Counted from the first letter of the stretch, positions 51,015-60,555 are shown. The stretch is 64,000 nt of DNA from CAYNUJ01 sp964573255 (GCA_964573255.1 CAZNJB010000012.1:12982-76981); one strand, 5' to 3'. Notes: generated by a model not told the origin, from the letters alone. Program-made: numbers and translations.

Positions 51015-54000
51015 TTATTTAATTAACATCATTTTTTTGGCAACAATGTTTTTACCTGCCGTAATGCGGTAAATGTAGGCTCCAGCACTAACTTCAGCGC
51101 CATTGTTATCCTTGCCGTTCCACGTAATTCTGTGTACGCCGGCATTAGTTTCTTTATTTACTAATGTAGCAATTTCACGTCCTAATATGTCATAGATCTT
51201 AATTGTTACGAATTCATTCGACGGTAATGCAAATTCAATCACCGTTGAAGGATTAAACGGATTCGGGTAATTCTGGCTGACACTAAATTCCTTGGGAATT
51301 ACCTCTTCTTCGTTTACTGCGGTTGTTTGGTCAACTGTGAAGTGAGCAGTGGGAGAAAAATCGGAATATTGACCTGTATTTACAGTCTTCGATCTTGCTC
51401 TCCAGTAATATTCATTACCGAGATTCAGTCCGTCAACTTGAGTAAAGGGTACATCGCTGGTAATAATTCTCGAATTATTAAATTCGGGATTATCTGCCAC
51501 TTCCAATTCATATATTAATTGTGATTCGGATTGTACAGGCAACACCCACGATACAATAGGTGCAGTTGTTGAAACGGTCACATTATTCGGTCCGCCAACT
51601 AGTGGTTGAACTGGTGCAGCACCAGCATCAACAGTAAAATGGAAAATGGATGAAGGGTTTGAATAATCAGAGTTGCCATACCATGATTTAACCGTCCAGT
51701 AATATGTTGCTCCCGGAGTTGCATTGCTAATCGTATATGATTGAGAGGACAAATTATTTGCATCAACAGTTGTTGTAACGCCGTTGACGAATGCATCAGA
51801 TGTACTATATACTAGTTCGTACCCCTGAATTCCGGTTGTTGAACCATTAATGTACCAGGATAGATTTACCGACGTAGAATAAACAATAGAACCGTTTGAT
51901 GGCTGAGATAATTGTGGTACCCCAACCGTTGAGGGACCTACAATCGTGAATGAACCTGTCGACCAGTTAGAATAAGCGGAACCATCATTAAAAGCTACTG
52001 CCCAATAGTAGGTTCCATCATAATCCAAATCTGAAGTAAAAGTGTAATAAGTTTCATTTACATTACTTATATCATGCCTATGATTCGCGTCTGCAGTAGT
52101 CCAATCACTTAATTCACTTCCCTTATTCCAAGCAACTCTATAATGATCGAAACCCAATGAAGACCCTTCTAAATACCAATAGAGTGTAGGCTTAGTAGTG
52201 TAAAGTATCGGATTTTCTTTAGGATAAGATGCAACAGCATAGCTATTTGTAGAACCACCGGCTACTGAAAATGTACCTTCTGAAGACCAAACATTTGAAG
52301 TTGAGTTATTTGTTTTTGATCTTACTCTCCAATGATAATTTTCCCCCGGGGTAAGAATATTCGAAGGAACTTGCAAATAAAGCTGATCATTTGAAGTTGT
52401 TGATGAAGTGACTGTTCCATCAAAAGAATCATTTGCTGACTTAATTTCGACATCATACAATAACCCGGTAGATAACTCTGGTAATGTCCAGTATAAATAA
52501 GGTGTCGTAGTATATACTGTTACTCCGCCAGTGGGATAGGATGGAGTTGGAGTAACTAAGGTTCCAGTACCGTGCGTTTTGAAAGACTGTATCGCTGACC
52601 AATCTCCAGTTTCGCCCGTCGCTGCATAATACGCTCTTACTTGCCAATAATATGTTGTCCCTGGATCAAGTCCATTTAGAACTGCATATAAATTGCTCGT
52701 CCCATTTGTAATTGGATCCGGCAGTAAAGTCCCACTATCCAGTTCACCATCATTGTTATTGTCAGCATCCGTTCCATATTTTATTTGAAATGTGACACCC
52801 GGTGCATATTCAGTTAAATACCAATATAATGTGGGATCATTAGTATAAACCGTTGTTCCACCTGTTGGATATGAAGGAATGGGATTAACAGTTGCTCCGC
52901 CAGCTGTAGTAAATGTATAGACATTGGAATAATCAACCACATTATTATTGGCATCTAGAACAATAACACGCCAATAATATTTTCTACCCCCATTTACACT
53001 AGCCGAATAACTTATACTGGTAGTTGTTACACTAGTAGCAGGATTAGAGGCTGTACCAGCCCACTCAGCAGCTGTAGGTTCACTATTGTCTGTTAAATTT
53101 GTTTCTTGATATTGGAGTTTAAATTTCAATGAACCCACTGGCTGATTGATCGTCCAGGAAAATAGAACAGTACTTGTATAAACAGTAGCTCCATTAGCTG
53201 GATTTGCCATTGCAACTGATATATTTGGAAAAGTATAAAAGTGATATATGGGACTGAAATATTCATTATTTGCATTATCAATAGCAGAAACCTTCCACCA
53301 ATATTCCGTAGCATTATTCAACGGGAAACCAGAAATAGATTCATCAAAAGTTTTAGCGCTATTAGTTCCTTGATCTTCTGCATATATAGGAGTTGAAAAG
53401 TCGTCTGCATCATCAACATAGAGTTTATAAGAAACAGCTCCAGTAACTGTTCCCCAACTCATCGATGGTTCTATCGATACTCCAGTTAATCCATTTACTG
53501 GTGCACTTAAGGAGGGTCCAGGTAAAGTCAATGTAAAAGGCCCTGATGTAGAACTAGTACTGTTTAGACCATTATTAGTTGAATTAATATCATTTACAGT
53601 AGCTTTCACATTCCAATAATATTCACCTGCAGAAGGTAGAGTAATAGTGGCACTTAAATTTCCAGAAACAGTAGTTGTAACGGGATTTAGTGTTAAAGCA
53701 TTATCCTCAGCAACAGTTACTAAAAAATCCACATTGCTATAATTGCCATCCATTGACCAGCTAAAAGTTGTTGAGGTAGAATAATTTCCACTTGGATCAA
53801 CTGTAATCGTTGGTGTTGCAATTTCAGTGGTGAATGTAAATGGACCGTATTGATATCCATTCAATGGATTATCCGGCGTATCACCGTGTTCTATCACAGC
53901 CCACTTATACTGTGTATTATAAGATGATGTAGCTGTACCATAAGTAAGTGAATTTCCAGAAGAACTATTATAGGTAAATTGCAAAGCTGATCCAATTAAA

Positions 54001-54206
54001 CTATTTCCAGTTACTTCGAGAACTACAAGATCATAAAAATCATTAGATGTTGATAATAATAATCCTGGTGGAATTGAATATGTTACGTTTGAAATAGCTA
54101 TTCCAACAGCACCATCTGCTGGTGTTTGTGCTTGAGCATTACCGCTCAGAAAAAGAAAAGCAATTATTGGCAGGAGCCAAATATTAGAAATGAATTTGTG
54201 TTTCAT
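51015..54206 (-). CDS. Giant secreted surface protein with fibronectin/Ig-like repeats and type IX sorting domain
   Basis: 1063 residues, a paralogue of the 1454- and 821-residue proteins. Signal peptide about 1-27 (WLLPIIAFLFLSGNAQAQ), then about nine beta-sandwich modules with the PTLYWYLxGSS / TYYWxVRAYY pattern. The shared penultimate module (PVQPLVGGPNNVTVSTT, VLPVQSESQLIYELE) precedes a sorting domain that starts EFSVSQNYPNPFNPSTVI and ends with GAYIYRITAGKN and KKMMLIK. This end subtype, with WNGKDNNGAEV, matches the 1454-residue protein and not the other two. AAAAAGGTGTTG lies just before the ATG. Tiny peptide gene B follows. Confidence 0.85.
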   Translation of the reverse strand: MKHKFISNIWLLPIIAFLFLSGNAQAQTPADGAVGIAISNVTYSIPPGLLLSTSNDFYDLVVLEVTGNSLIGSALQFTYNSSSGNSLTYGTATSSYNTQYKWAVIEHGDTPDNPLNGYQYGPFTFTTEIATPTITVDPSGNYSTSTTFSWSMDGNYSNVDFLVTVAEDNALTLNPVTTTVSGNLSATITLPSAGEYYWNVKATVNDINSTNNGLNSTSSTSGPFTLTLPGPSLSAPVNGLTGVSIEPSMSWGTVTGAVSYKLYVDDADDFSTPIYAEDQGTNSAKTFDESISGFPLNNATEYWWKVSAIDNANNEYFSPIYHFYTFPNISVAMANPANGATVYTSTVLFSWTINQPVGSLKFKLQYQETNLTDNSEPTAAEWAGTASNPATSVTTTSISYSASVNGGRKYYWRVIVLDANNNVVDYSNVYTFTTAGGATVNPIPSYPTGGTTVYTNDPTLYWYLTEYAPGVTFQIKYGTDADNNNDGELDSGTLLPDPITNGTSNLYAVLNGLDPGTTYYWQVRAYYAATGETGDWSAIQSFKTHGTGTLVTPTPSYPTGGVTVYTTTPYLYWTLPELSTGLLYDVEIKSANDSFDGTVTSSTTSNDQLYLQVPSNILTPGENYHWRVRSKTNNSTSNVWSSEGTFSVAGGSTNSYAVASYPKENPILYTTKPTLYWYLEGSSLGFDHYRVAWNKGSELSDWTTADANHRHDISNVNETYYTFTSDLDYDGTYYWAVAFNDGSAYSNWSTGSFTIVGPSTVGVPQLSQPSNGSIVYSTSVNLSWYINGSTTGIQGYELVYSTSDAFVNGVTTTVDANNLSSQSYTISNATPGATYYWTVKSWYGNSDYSNPSSIFHFTVDAGAAPVQPLVGGPNNVTVSTTAPIVSWVLPVQSESQLIYELEVADNPEFNNSRIITSDVPFTQVDGLNLGNEYYWRARSKTVNTGQYSDFSPTAHFTVDQTTAVNEEEVIPKEFSVSQNYPNPFNPSTVIEFALPSNEFVTIKIYDILGREIATLVNKETNAGVHRITWNGKDNNGAEVSAGAYIYRITAGKNIVAKKMMLIK

Positions 54207-54815
54207 ACAACACCTTTTTATTTATTATTTAAACCGTTAATTAAAAATCGGCTGGATTTTAAAAATATTAACCTCACAGAAATACTCTGTGTCGATTAAC
54301 GGTATATCTTCTATATTTCTAATGTCTGAACCCCGCTATTGCGTATCCCCCGGGTTCTAAAGAACAATTTTGGCTGGCGGAGAGAAATTTAAGAAATTTT
54401 ATTTAGCATGTCAAGCATACTAATTCATTTTTTTATTTTTTTTATTTCTAGTTTATATGGTGCAAATAGGCAAGAATCACTCCCATTTTTGCTTAACAAA
54501 GTGTTAATCCGGGCTATAAACGAAGTAAACTTAGGCGAACGCTTTGTAAAAATATTTTCCTTCTCCGGTAAATCGGATTTCTAAAGATGAATCCGCAAGG
54601 CGAAAAACAGTCCGGGAAAATTAGAATTTTTAAAATTTGGAAACACAAATCGAAAAAATCCGTCCCATCAGAGTTATCTGAATTCCACCAATTTTTGAGT
54701 GTGAGTCTTCAGCAAATATTCAGATGTATAGTAATTAAGTGTTAAATTGTAGACATAACGGCGTGATAAAAAAATAGAGATTGAATAACCGAATTCCAAC
54801 GGTAACAAAGCGAAA

Positions 54816-54839
54816 GTTCTCTCGACTTCGCTCGAGAAC
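54816..54839. repeat. REP-like palindrome GTTCTC-N12-GAGAAC
   Basis: GTTCTC and GAGAAC flank TCGACTTCGCTC, which can form a partial inner stem. Extragenic palindromes with a TCGACTTCGCTCGA core are widespread in Bacteroidota genomes, as I recall, and this one lies outside any gene. Confidence 0.45.
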
Positions 54840-54892
54840 CTGTGACAGACATTTTAATCCATTACTTTTGGGATCAAATAACAAATTCAGAT

Positions 54893-54926
54893 AAAAAAAA
54901 GGGGAGCCGGTTAAACCGACTCCCCT
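54893..54926 (-). terminator. Rho-independent terminator of hsp20-dnaK
   Basis: On the minus strand GGGGAGTCGG pairs with CCGGCTCCCC (one G-U) around TTTAA, followed by eight T's. It lies 26 bases after the dnaK stop. Confidence 0.88.
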
Positions 54927-54951
54927 TTCAATCACGAGTGCCTATGGGAAT

Positions 54952-56877
54952 TTATTTATCGTCGTCAACTACTTCGTAACTTGCATCCTGCACATCGCCG
55001 TCATCTTTCTTATCGCCGGTAGACTGACCTTGCGCACCACTTGCGCCGGGTTGAGGTCCAGCTTGTTCTCCGGCTCCCTGCTGCTGATAAATGGATTGAG
55101 AAACTTCATTCCATATTTTAGTCAGTTCCTCAGTAGCAGCTTTTATTTTCTCTGTTTCATTAGTTTTTAAGGCATCTTCAACTTTCTGAATACCCGATTC
55201 TAATCTGCCTTTTGCATCTGCGGGCAGTTTATCTTTCAATTCATCCATCTGCTTTTTAGTTTGGAATACAAGCGAATCGGCTTGATTCTTAACTTCAGCA
55301 GCTTCTTTTTTCTTTTTATCTTCTGCGGCGTGTTCCTTAGCCTCGCGTTTCATTTTTTCTATTTCTTCTTGATCCAAACCGCTGGAAGAAGTAATTCTGA
55401 TGCTTTGTTCTTTGCCGGTAGCTTTATCTTTAGCCGAAACGTGCAAGATACCGTTAGCATCAATATCGAAAGTAACTTCAATTTGCGGCACGCCACGGGG
55501 TGCAGGCGGAATTCCGTCTAGATGGAATCTGCCTAAAGTTCTGTTATCGGCAGCCATCGATCTTTCACCCTGCAACACGTGAATTTCAACCGACGGTTGA
55601 TTATCCGCAGCAGTCGAGAATACCTCACTCTTCTTTGTAGGTATTGTTGTGTTAGCGGGAATGAGAACCGTCATTACATTACCCAAAGTTTCAATTCCGA
55701 GTGAAAGAGGTGTAACGTCGAGCAAGAGAACGTCTTTTACATCTCCCGCAAGAACACCACCTTGAATTGCAGCACCAATAGCTACAACTTCATCAGGATT
55801 AACACCCTTGTGAGGTTCTTTACCAAATATTTCTTTTACAATTTCCTGAACCTTAGGTATTCTGGTAGAACCACCGACTAAAATAACTTCTTCAATTTGA
55901 GAAGCTGTAACGCCGGCATCTTTCATTGCATTTTCACAAGGGATTCTGGTTCTTTCAATCAAATCGTCTATTAATTGCTCGAATTTAGCACGAGTAATAG
56001 TAATATTTAAGTGCTTCGGTCCGTCTTGAGTAGCCGTAATAAACGGCAAATTCACATCGGTTGAAGTTGAAGAAGAGAGCTCAATTTTCGCTTTTTCCGC
56101 AGCTTCTTTCAATCTTTGAAGAGCCATCGGATCGTTGCGTAAATCAATTCCTTCTTGCGCTTTGAATTCATCGGCTAAATAATCGATTAATCTTTGGTCG
56201 AAGTCATCACCACCGAGATGAGTATCACCGTTGGTAGATTTAACTTCGAAAACACCGTCGCCTAATTGAAGTATGGAAATATCGAATGTACCACCACCCA
56301 AATCGTAAACGGCAACGAGTTGTTCTTTATTTTTCTTATCGAGACCGTAAGCTAAAGCAGCAGCTGTAGGCTCGTTAATAATTCTTTTTACCGTTAAGCC
56401 GGCAATTTCTCCGGCATCTTTAGTAGCCTGGCGCTGAGAATCATTAAAATATGCAGGAACAGTAATAACCGCTTCGGTAACTTCCTGCCCCAAATATTCT
56501 TCAGCTGTTTTCTTCATTTTTTGAAGAACCATAGCACTGATTTCAGGTGGAGAATATTTTCTGTCGTCTATTTGAACTCGAGTGGTTTTATTATCACCTT
56601 CAACTACTTTATAAGGCACTTCCGAAATTTCAGAAGCGACTTCGTCAATTCTCCTACCCATAAATCTTTTGATAGAAAAGATAGTATTTTGAGGATTCGT
56701 AACGGCTTGTCTCTTAGCCGGTTGTCCTACTAATCTATCTCCATTTTTTGTGAAAGCCACAACGGAAGGAGTAGTTCTCCCACCTTCGCTGTTAGGAATA
56801 ACTACCGGCTCGTTACCTTCCATTACGGCAACGCACGAGTTAGTTGTTCCCAAGTCAATTCCTATGATTTTTCCCAT
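54952..56877 (-). CDS. dnaK: Chaperone DnaK (Hsp70)
   Basis: 641 residues. Start MGKIIGIDLGTTNSCVAVMEG, phosphate loops VYDLGGGTFDISIL and LVGGSTRIPKVQ, linker DVLLLDVTPLSLGIET, then the substrate-binding domain and a glycine/glutamine-rich C-terminal tail ending EVVDDDK. The ATPase and peptide-binding parts look intact. GGAGGAAACT precedes the ATG. It follows hsp20 by 14 bases, so heat-shock control of both from one promoter is likely. dnaJ and grpE are not next to it. Confidence 0.97.
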   Translation of the reverse strand: MGKIIGIDLGTTNSCVAVMEGNEPVVIPNSEGGRTTPSVVAFTKNGDRLVGQPAKRQAVTNPQNTIFSIKRFMGRRIDEVASEISEVPYKVVEGDNKTTRVQIDDRKYSPPEISAMVLQKMKKTAEEYLGQEVTEAVITVPAYFNDSQRQATKDAGEIAGLTVKRIINEPTAAALAYGLDKKNKEQLVAVYDLGGGTFDISILQLGDGVFEVKSTNGDTHLGGDDFDQRLIDYLADEFKAQEGIDLRNDPMALQRLKEAAEKAKIELSSSTSTDVNLPFITATQDGPKHLNITITRAKFEQLIDDLIERTRIPCENAMKDAGVTASQIEEVILVGGSTRIPKVQEIVKEIFGKEPHKGVNPDEVVAIGAAIQGGVLAGDVKDVLLLDVTPLSLGIETLGNVMTVLIPANTTIPTKKSEVFSTAADNQPSVEIHVLQGERSMAADNRTLGRFHLDGIPPAPRGVPQIEVTFDIDANGILHVSAKDKATGKEQSIRITSSSGLDQEEIEKMKREAKEHAAEDKKKKEAAEVKNQADSLVFQTKKQMDELKDKLPADAKGRLESGIQKVEDALKTNETEKIKAATEELTKIWNEVSQSIYQQQGAGEQAGPQPGASGAQGQSTGDKKDDGDVQDASYEVVDDDK

Positions 56878-56891
56878 AGTTTCCTCCTGTA

Positions 56892-57266
56892 CTAATTAAT
56901 TTTTATTTCTTTTCTCTTATTTAATTTTCTTAACCAAACAGATAAAACACCATTTTCGAAAACTGCTTTGATATTATCCTCGTCAATTTCCGAATGGAAT
57001 TTTACCTTTCTTTCAATCTCTCCAAAATATCTTTCCGGATGAATTACATTGAAGTTTTCATCTCTATTTCTGAAAGCAGAAATTACCAACTCCTCATCAT
57101 CCAGTTTTACTTTAATATCTTCCTTACGAACACCGGGCAATTCCACAGATACAATAAAATTTTCGCCGTTGTCATAAACATCTAACAAAGGAAGATATTT
57201 TTTGCTATTTTTGGAAGCGGATTTTTCAATTGATTCAATATTTTGATCTAATTCATAATTGAACAT
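56892..57266 (-). CDS. Small heat-shock protein, Hsp20/alpha-crystallin family
   Basis: 124 residues from the ATG at 57266 (GGAG 7 bases ahead). An in-frame codon at 57311 would add 15 residues and is less likely. The alpha-crystallin domain (about 28-120) shows ENFIVSVELPGVRKEDIKVKL, GEIERKVKFHSEID and the late motif AVFENGVLSVWL (A-x-x-x-n-G-v-L). These proteins bind unfolding clients without ATP and hand them to DnaK, which is encoded next. An inverted repeat at 57319-57340 lies 53 bases upstream. Confidence 0.9.
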   Translation of the reverse strand: MFNYELDQNIESIEKSASKNSKKYLPLLDVYDNGENFIVSVELPGVRKEDIKVKLDDEELVISAFRNRDENFNVIHPERYFGEIERKVKFHSEIDEDNIKAVFENGVLSVWLRKLNKRKEIKIN

Positions 57267-57318
57267 AATAATCTCCGTTTTTGGCATTAATAATTGCAAT
57301 GTTCGTGCCAAATAGTTA

Positions 57319-57340
57319 AAGTGTTGTTTTACAACAACTT
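57319..57340. promoter_or_regulatory. Inverted repeat upstream of hsp20-dnaK, candidate heat-shock operator
   Basis: AAGTGTTGT-TTT-ACAACAACTT is nearly palindromic (GTTGT/ACAAC exact, one extra A in the right arm). It sits between hsp20 and the divergent birA and could bind a heat-shock repressor. It does not match the CIRCE sequence TTAGCACTC-N9-GAGTGCTAA. Confidence 0.4.
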
Positions 57341-57363
57341 AAAAAAACAGGTAAAATCAAGAC

Positions 57364-57418
57364 TGTCATAAATATTGACATATTGGCATTCATAAAAAAT
57401 TAAACTGTCATTTTGACA
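57364..57418. promoter_or_regulatory. Two TGTCA/TGACA inverted repeats in the birA promoter region
   Basis: TGTCA-N7-TGACA spans 57364-57380 and TGTCA-N3-TGACA spans 57406-57418, the second 25 bases before the birA start. They flank a possible -35 (TTGACA at 57375-57380) and may mark a regulator site for birA or the heat-shock genes. Confidence 0.35.
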
Positions 57419-57443
57419 ATATAACTGAAGGTTGAGGAAGCAA

Positions 57444-58220
57444 ATGGAAAACCAACAATTATTCAAGATTGAAGAATTCAATATAAAGCTTGATACGGAA
57501 TATTTGGCAACAAATTTTATTTATTGCAAAGAGATAGATTCGACAAATGAATTCTTGATGAAAAATGATGAATTCAATAAAAACGGAACGATGATTTTAG
57601 CGGAGTTCCAAACGGAAGGTAAAGGAAGGAAAGACAGGGAATGGTATAGTAATAAGGGACAAAATCTTACCTTCTCAATATTAATTACTAAAAGTCTGGA
57701 CAACCTAAATATAAATCATTACAATTTGGGAGCCGCATTGGCTGTTGGGATGTCTATCGAAAATCTTTTCCAACTGCCTGTTGAAATGAAATGGCCTAAC
57801 GATATTTTAATTAATGGTAAAAAGGTTGCCGGGATATTATGCGAATCTGTTTCACAAGGAAATAGAATAACAAAATTAGTAATTGGAATCGGCATAAATG
57901 TCAATCAACCTCATTTCCCCGGGAAGTACAGAATTCCTCCCACATCCATAAAAACTGAATTCAAGAGAGAAGTTAGCCGCGAAAAATTACTGAGTGAGTT
58001 TGTTAATCTCTTCGAGGAAATGATTGATAGAATTAAAAACGAGCCGCAGAAGGTTCTTAATGATTGGAAAGACCGCTGCAAAATGCTTGGCGGAAAAATT
58101 AAAATAGTAATCGAAGACAAAGAAGAATTCGGTACTTTTGACGATATTGACGAAAACGGATTCTTATTGTTAAAACAGGGTTCAGTCATTAAAAAAATTC
58201 ATTACGGCGATATAATTTAA
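57444..58220 (+). CDS. birA: Biotin--[acetyl-CoA carboxylase] ligase (BirA, catalytic type without HTH)
   Basis: About 258 residues from the ATG at 57444; GAGGAAG precedes it, and the in-frame TTG at 57432 lies inside that site. The biotin-binding segment EGKGRKDREWYSNKGQNLTFS (about 60-80), WPNDILINGKKVAGIL (about 113-128) and the C-terminal SH3-like domain are all present. There is no N-terminal DNA-binding domain, so this is a group I ligase that attaches biotin to the carboxyl carrier protein without repressing genes. It is followed by a cysteine desulfurase gene with a 5-base gap. Confidence 0.9.
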   Translation: MENQQLFKIEEFNIKLDTEYLATNFIYCKEIDSTNEFLMKNDEFNKNGTMILAEFQTEGKGRKDREWYSNKGQNLTFSILITKSLDNLNINHYNLGAALAVGMSIENLFQLPVEMKWPNDILINGKKVAGILCESVSQGNRITKLVIGIGINVNQPHFPGKYRIPPTSIKTEFKREVSREKLLSEFVNLFEEMIDRIKNEPQKVLNDWKDRCKMLGGKIKIVIEDKEEFGTFDDIDENGFLLLKQGSVIKKIHYGDII

Positions 58221-58225
58221 CCCTC

Positions 58226-59383
58226 ATGAAAAAAGTTTATTTCGATAATGCCGCAACTACAAAACTCGACCCGCGAGTTTTGGAGAAAATGCTTCCTTAC
58301 CTAAAAGAAGATTTCGGTAATCCATCCTCTATCCATTCATTCGGCAGGAAAGCAAGAGTTGCAATAGAAGAAGCTCGCGAAAACATTGCCGGATTCCTGA
58401 ACGCCGATGCGAGCGAAATCTATTTTGTAAGTAACGGTACGGAAGCAAATAACTTTTCATTATTTGGAATTGCCAAAACCGAATTTCAAGAATCCGGTAA
58501 AAAGAAAGTCATAACAACTAATGCAGAACACCATTCGGTTCTTGAGAGTTGCGAAAAATTGAGAGATGAAGGTTTTGATGTTGATTTTGCAAAAGTTGAC
58601 GGCGAAGGTAAAATAAATCCCCAAACTATTTCCGACTCACTCGACGGCAATGTGTCGCTTGTTTCGGTTCTCCATATTAACAATGAAACGGGCGTGGTAA
58701 ATCCAATTAAGGAAATTTCAGAATTAAAAGAAAATTCAGCATTTTATTTTCATACCGATGCAGTACAGAGTTTCGGAAAAATAAGACTTGACGTTAAAGA
58801 ACTGGGGGTTGATTGCTTAACGTTTTCCGGACATAAAATTCACGGTCCCAAAGGAATCGGAGGTGTATTTGCAAAATCGGGCACGCCACTCTCTCCACTG
58901 ATATACGGAGGGTCGCAAGAAAGAAACCGGCGCGGAGGCACTGAAAATGTTGCAGCAATAGTGGGAATGAGTGAAGCGGTTAAGATTGCACAAAGCGAAA
59001 TGGATGATAATTATAAAATAGTTACGTCCATTTTCAATGAATTTATCGAGGGAATCAAAGCCCTGAATTTGGAAGGATTATCTGTTAATATCACCGAAAA
59101 CCAAAGCCCGTATGTACTCAGTTTAACTTTCAATCCCGAATATTTTAAATCCGACAGCGAAGCAATGCTGATGTACTTGGATATTAACGGTGTTGCAGCT
59201 TCCAACGGCGCAGCTTGTGCATCCGGAACTATTAAGCCATCACACGTAATCGCTGCTATGGGTAAGTCCGAAGAAGAAGCCAATGGAACGATTAGATTTT
59301 CATTCAGTCACGAAAATACTACGGAAGAAGTTCACTACGCAATTGATGTATTAAAAAAGATGGCTCATAATTTCCGTAAATAA
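58226..59383 (+). CDS. Cysteine desulfurase (NifS/IscS family)
   Basis: 385 residues. Start KKVYFDNAATTKLDPRVLE, PLP lysine in TFSGHKIHGPKGIGG (about 200-214), catalytic cysteine in SNGAACASGTIKPSH (about 330-344). The short loop around the cysteine and the overall length fit the NifS/IscS group. It releases sulfur from cysteine for iron-sulfur clusters or tRNA thiolation. No iscU or other cluster gene is adjacent. It overlaps no gene and is 5 bases from birA, with a convergent gene downstream. Confidence 0.9.
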   Translation: MKKVYFDNAATTKLDPRVLEKMLPYLKEDFGNPSSIHSFGRKARVAIEEARENIAGFLNADASEIYFVSNGTEANNFSLFGIAKTEFQESGKKKVITTNAEHHSVLESCEKLRDEGFDVDFAKVDGEGKINPQTISDSLDGNVSLVSVLHINNETGVVNPIKEISELKENSAFYFHTDAVQSFGKIRLDVKELGVDCLTFSGHKIHGPKGIGGVFAKSGTPLSPLIYGGSQERNRRGGTENVAAIVGMSEAVKIAQSEMDDNYKIVTSIFNEFIEGIKALNLEGLSVNITENQSPYVLSLTFNPEYFKSDSEAMLMYLDINGVAASNGAACASGTIKPSHVIAAMGKSEEEANGTIRFSFSHENTTEEVHYAIDVLKKMAHNFRK

Positions 59384-59435
59384 CCGGAAGCGAAATCTCA
59401 ATCAAATTTTTCACAAATAATTATATAGTTACAAT

Positions 59436-60548
59436 TTATTCTTCGGTATAAATTTTTGTATCCGGCACAAAAACCAGCCAGGCAAAAGCGAAGTAATCTC
59501 CGGCGTCCATTCTTCTTAGTTGTTTCCCTTTTAATTTCCCCTCGATGCATTTCCCCAAAGCATTCCACTTCGAATGAGTTTGTTTATCGATAAAAAGATC
59601 ATCTTCGTAATAAAAGATCAATTCTTTCCCGTCAATTTCCCTTTCAAATACTCCTGTTGTTCCAACCTGCTTTGAACTTCTGATAACTCTGCCATCCAGC
59701 GAAGAGACGGCACCATTTTCCGAATGAAATACTACAAACTTTATCCCCTTCTCCTCATCGTTAATTACTTTTAATTTTGAAGTAACTGAATACGGGAATG
59801 CTTTATAAATTTTCGCCTCTTTAATTCCTATTACTTTCTCATTGGGTTTCAAGCGATTATCCTTTTTGCCTTTGAATAAAAATGGATTCGAATCCACATC
59901 GTCATATCCAACATATGGATTTAAGCCGTATGCCCTATCGAAACCCGTATCTTTGGAAAGAACCATTCCATCGGGATAGTTTGTTTTGAATTCTTCGAAA
60001 GAAACGATTTGTGCAGGAATAATTTTCAATACTTCACCTGTAAAATCTCCAACAATTCCTTCCCCGGTAAACTGCTGCCAGAAACTATGTGTAAGAGTGT
60101 CGTACATTACCAAGTCAGAATTTCTCAACAAACCGGAAACTCCGAATGTAAGAATCATATTTTTAACTCTTCTATCGAAAGCCACTGCACTGTAGCACAA
60201 GGGGCAGAACGTAACAATTAAAGGTGTATCGCCGATAAAATCATCCACTATTTCGTGCCAAATTAATATTTGTAACGGATAGGCTTTAGCCTCGCCATCG
60301 TACTCAACAGCAATAACTGGTTCCACATCATCCAACCACCACCGCGCCGATTCTACATTCTCAAACTTGGGTAACAGAATTGCCGGTATTCCGTCCTTCG
60401 GCACTCCACCGGAGAATAGTTCGCTGAAATCGATTGAATGCCGGCTGAAATTGGTTTTCCAATCCGGATACGCTTTTAATAAATGAGATATATCCTGTGC
60501 CATTATCACATTGAATACAAACAATAAAACTAAAATTAATCTCATCAT
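59436..60548 (-). CDS. DUF3179-domain exported protein
   Basis: About 370 residues from the ATG at 60548 (GAGGAATTA ahead); a start at 60563 is also possible. Signal peptide about 1-18 (LILVLLFVFNVIMAQ). The DUF3179 marks are GGVPKDGIPAIL, YPLQILIWHEIVDDFIGDTPLIVTFCPLCYSA (CPLCYSAVAFDR) and SFWQQFTGEGIVGDF. The CPLCxSA motif contains two cysteines. Function is not established for the family. It is the second of a tandem pair with a 7-base gap, and both precede an outer-membrane protein gene in a minus-strand cluster. Confidence 0.85.
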   Translation of the reverse strand: MMRLILVLLFVFNVIMAQDISHLLKAYPDWKTNFSRHSIDFSELFSGGVPKDGIPAILLPKFENVESARWWLDDVEPVIAVEYDGEAKAYPLQILIWHEIVDDFIGDTPLIVTFCPLCYSAVAFDRRVKNMILTFGVSGLLRNSDLVMYDTLTHSFWQQFTGEGIVGDFTGEVLKIIPAQIVSFEEFKTNYPDGMVLSKDTGFDRAYGLNPYVGYDDVDSNPFLFKGKKDNRLKPNEKVIGIKEAKIYKAFPYSVTSKLKVINDEEKGIKFVVFHSENGAVSSLDGRVIRSSKQVGTTGVFEREIDGKELIFYYEDDLFIDKQTHSKWNALGKCIEGKLKGKQLRRMDAGDYFAFAWLVFVPDTKIYTEE

Positions 60549-60555
60549 TAATTCC

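Larger units (their letters stand above)
54207..54951. other. Intergenic region between dnaK and a surface-protein gene
   Basis: 745 bases containing the surface protein promoter and leader (shared AAATCCAGCCG on the minus strand at 54249-54259), a REP-like palindrome (54816-54839) and the dnaK terminator (54893-54926). A 66-codon minus-strand frame here lacks a ribosome site and overlaps the terminator; I do not call it. Confidence 0.5.

Noticed and set aside
54735..54935. 66-codon minus-strand frame after dnaK
   Set aside because: No ribosome site, overlaps the dnaK terminator and a REP-like palindrome, and the product has no recognisable features.
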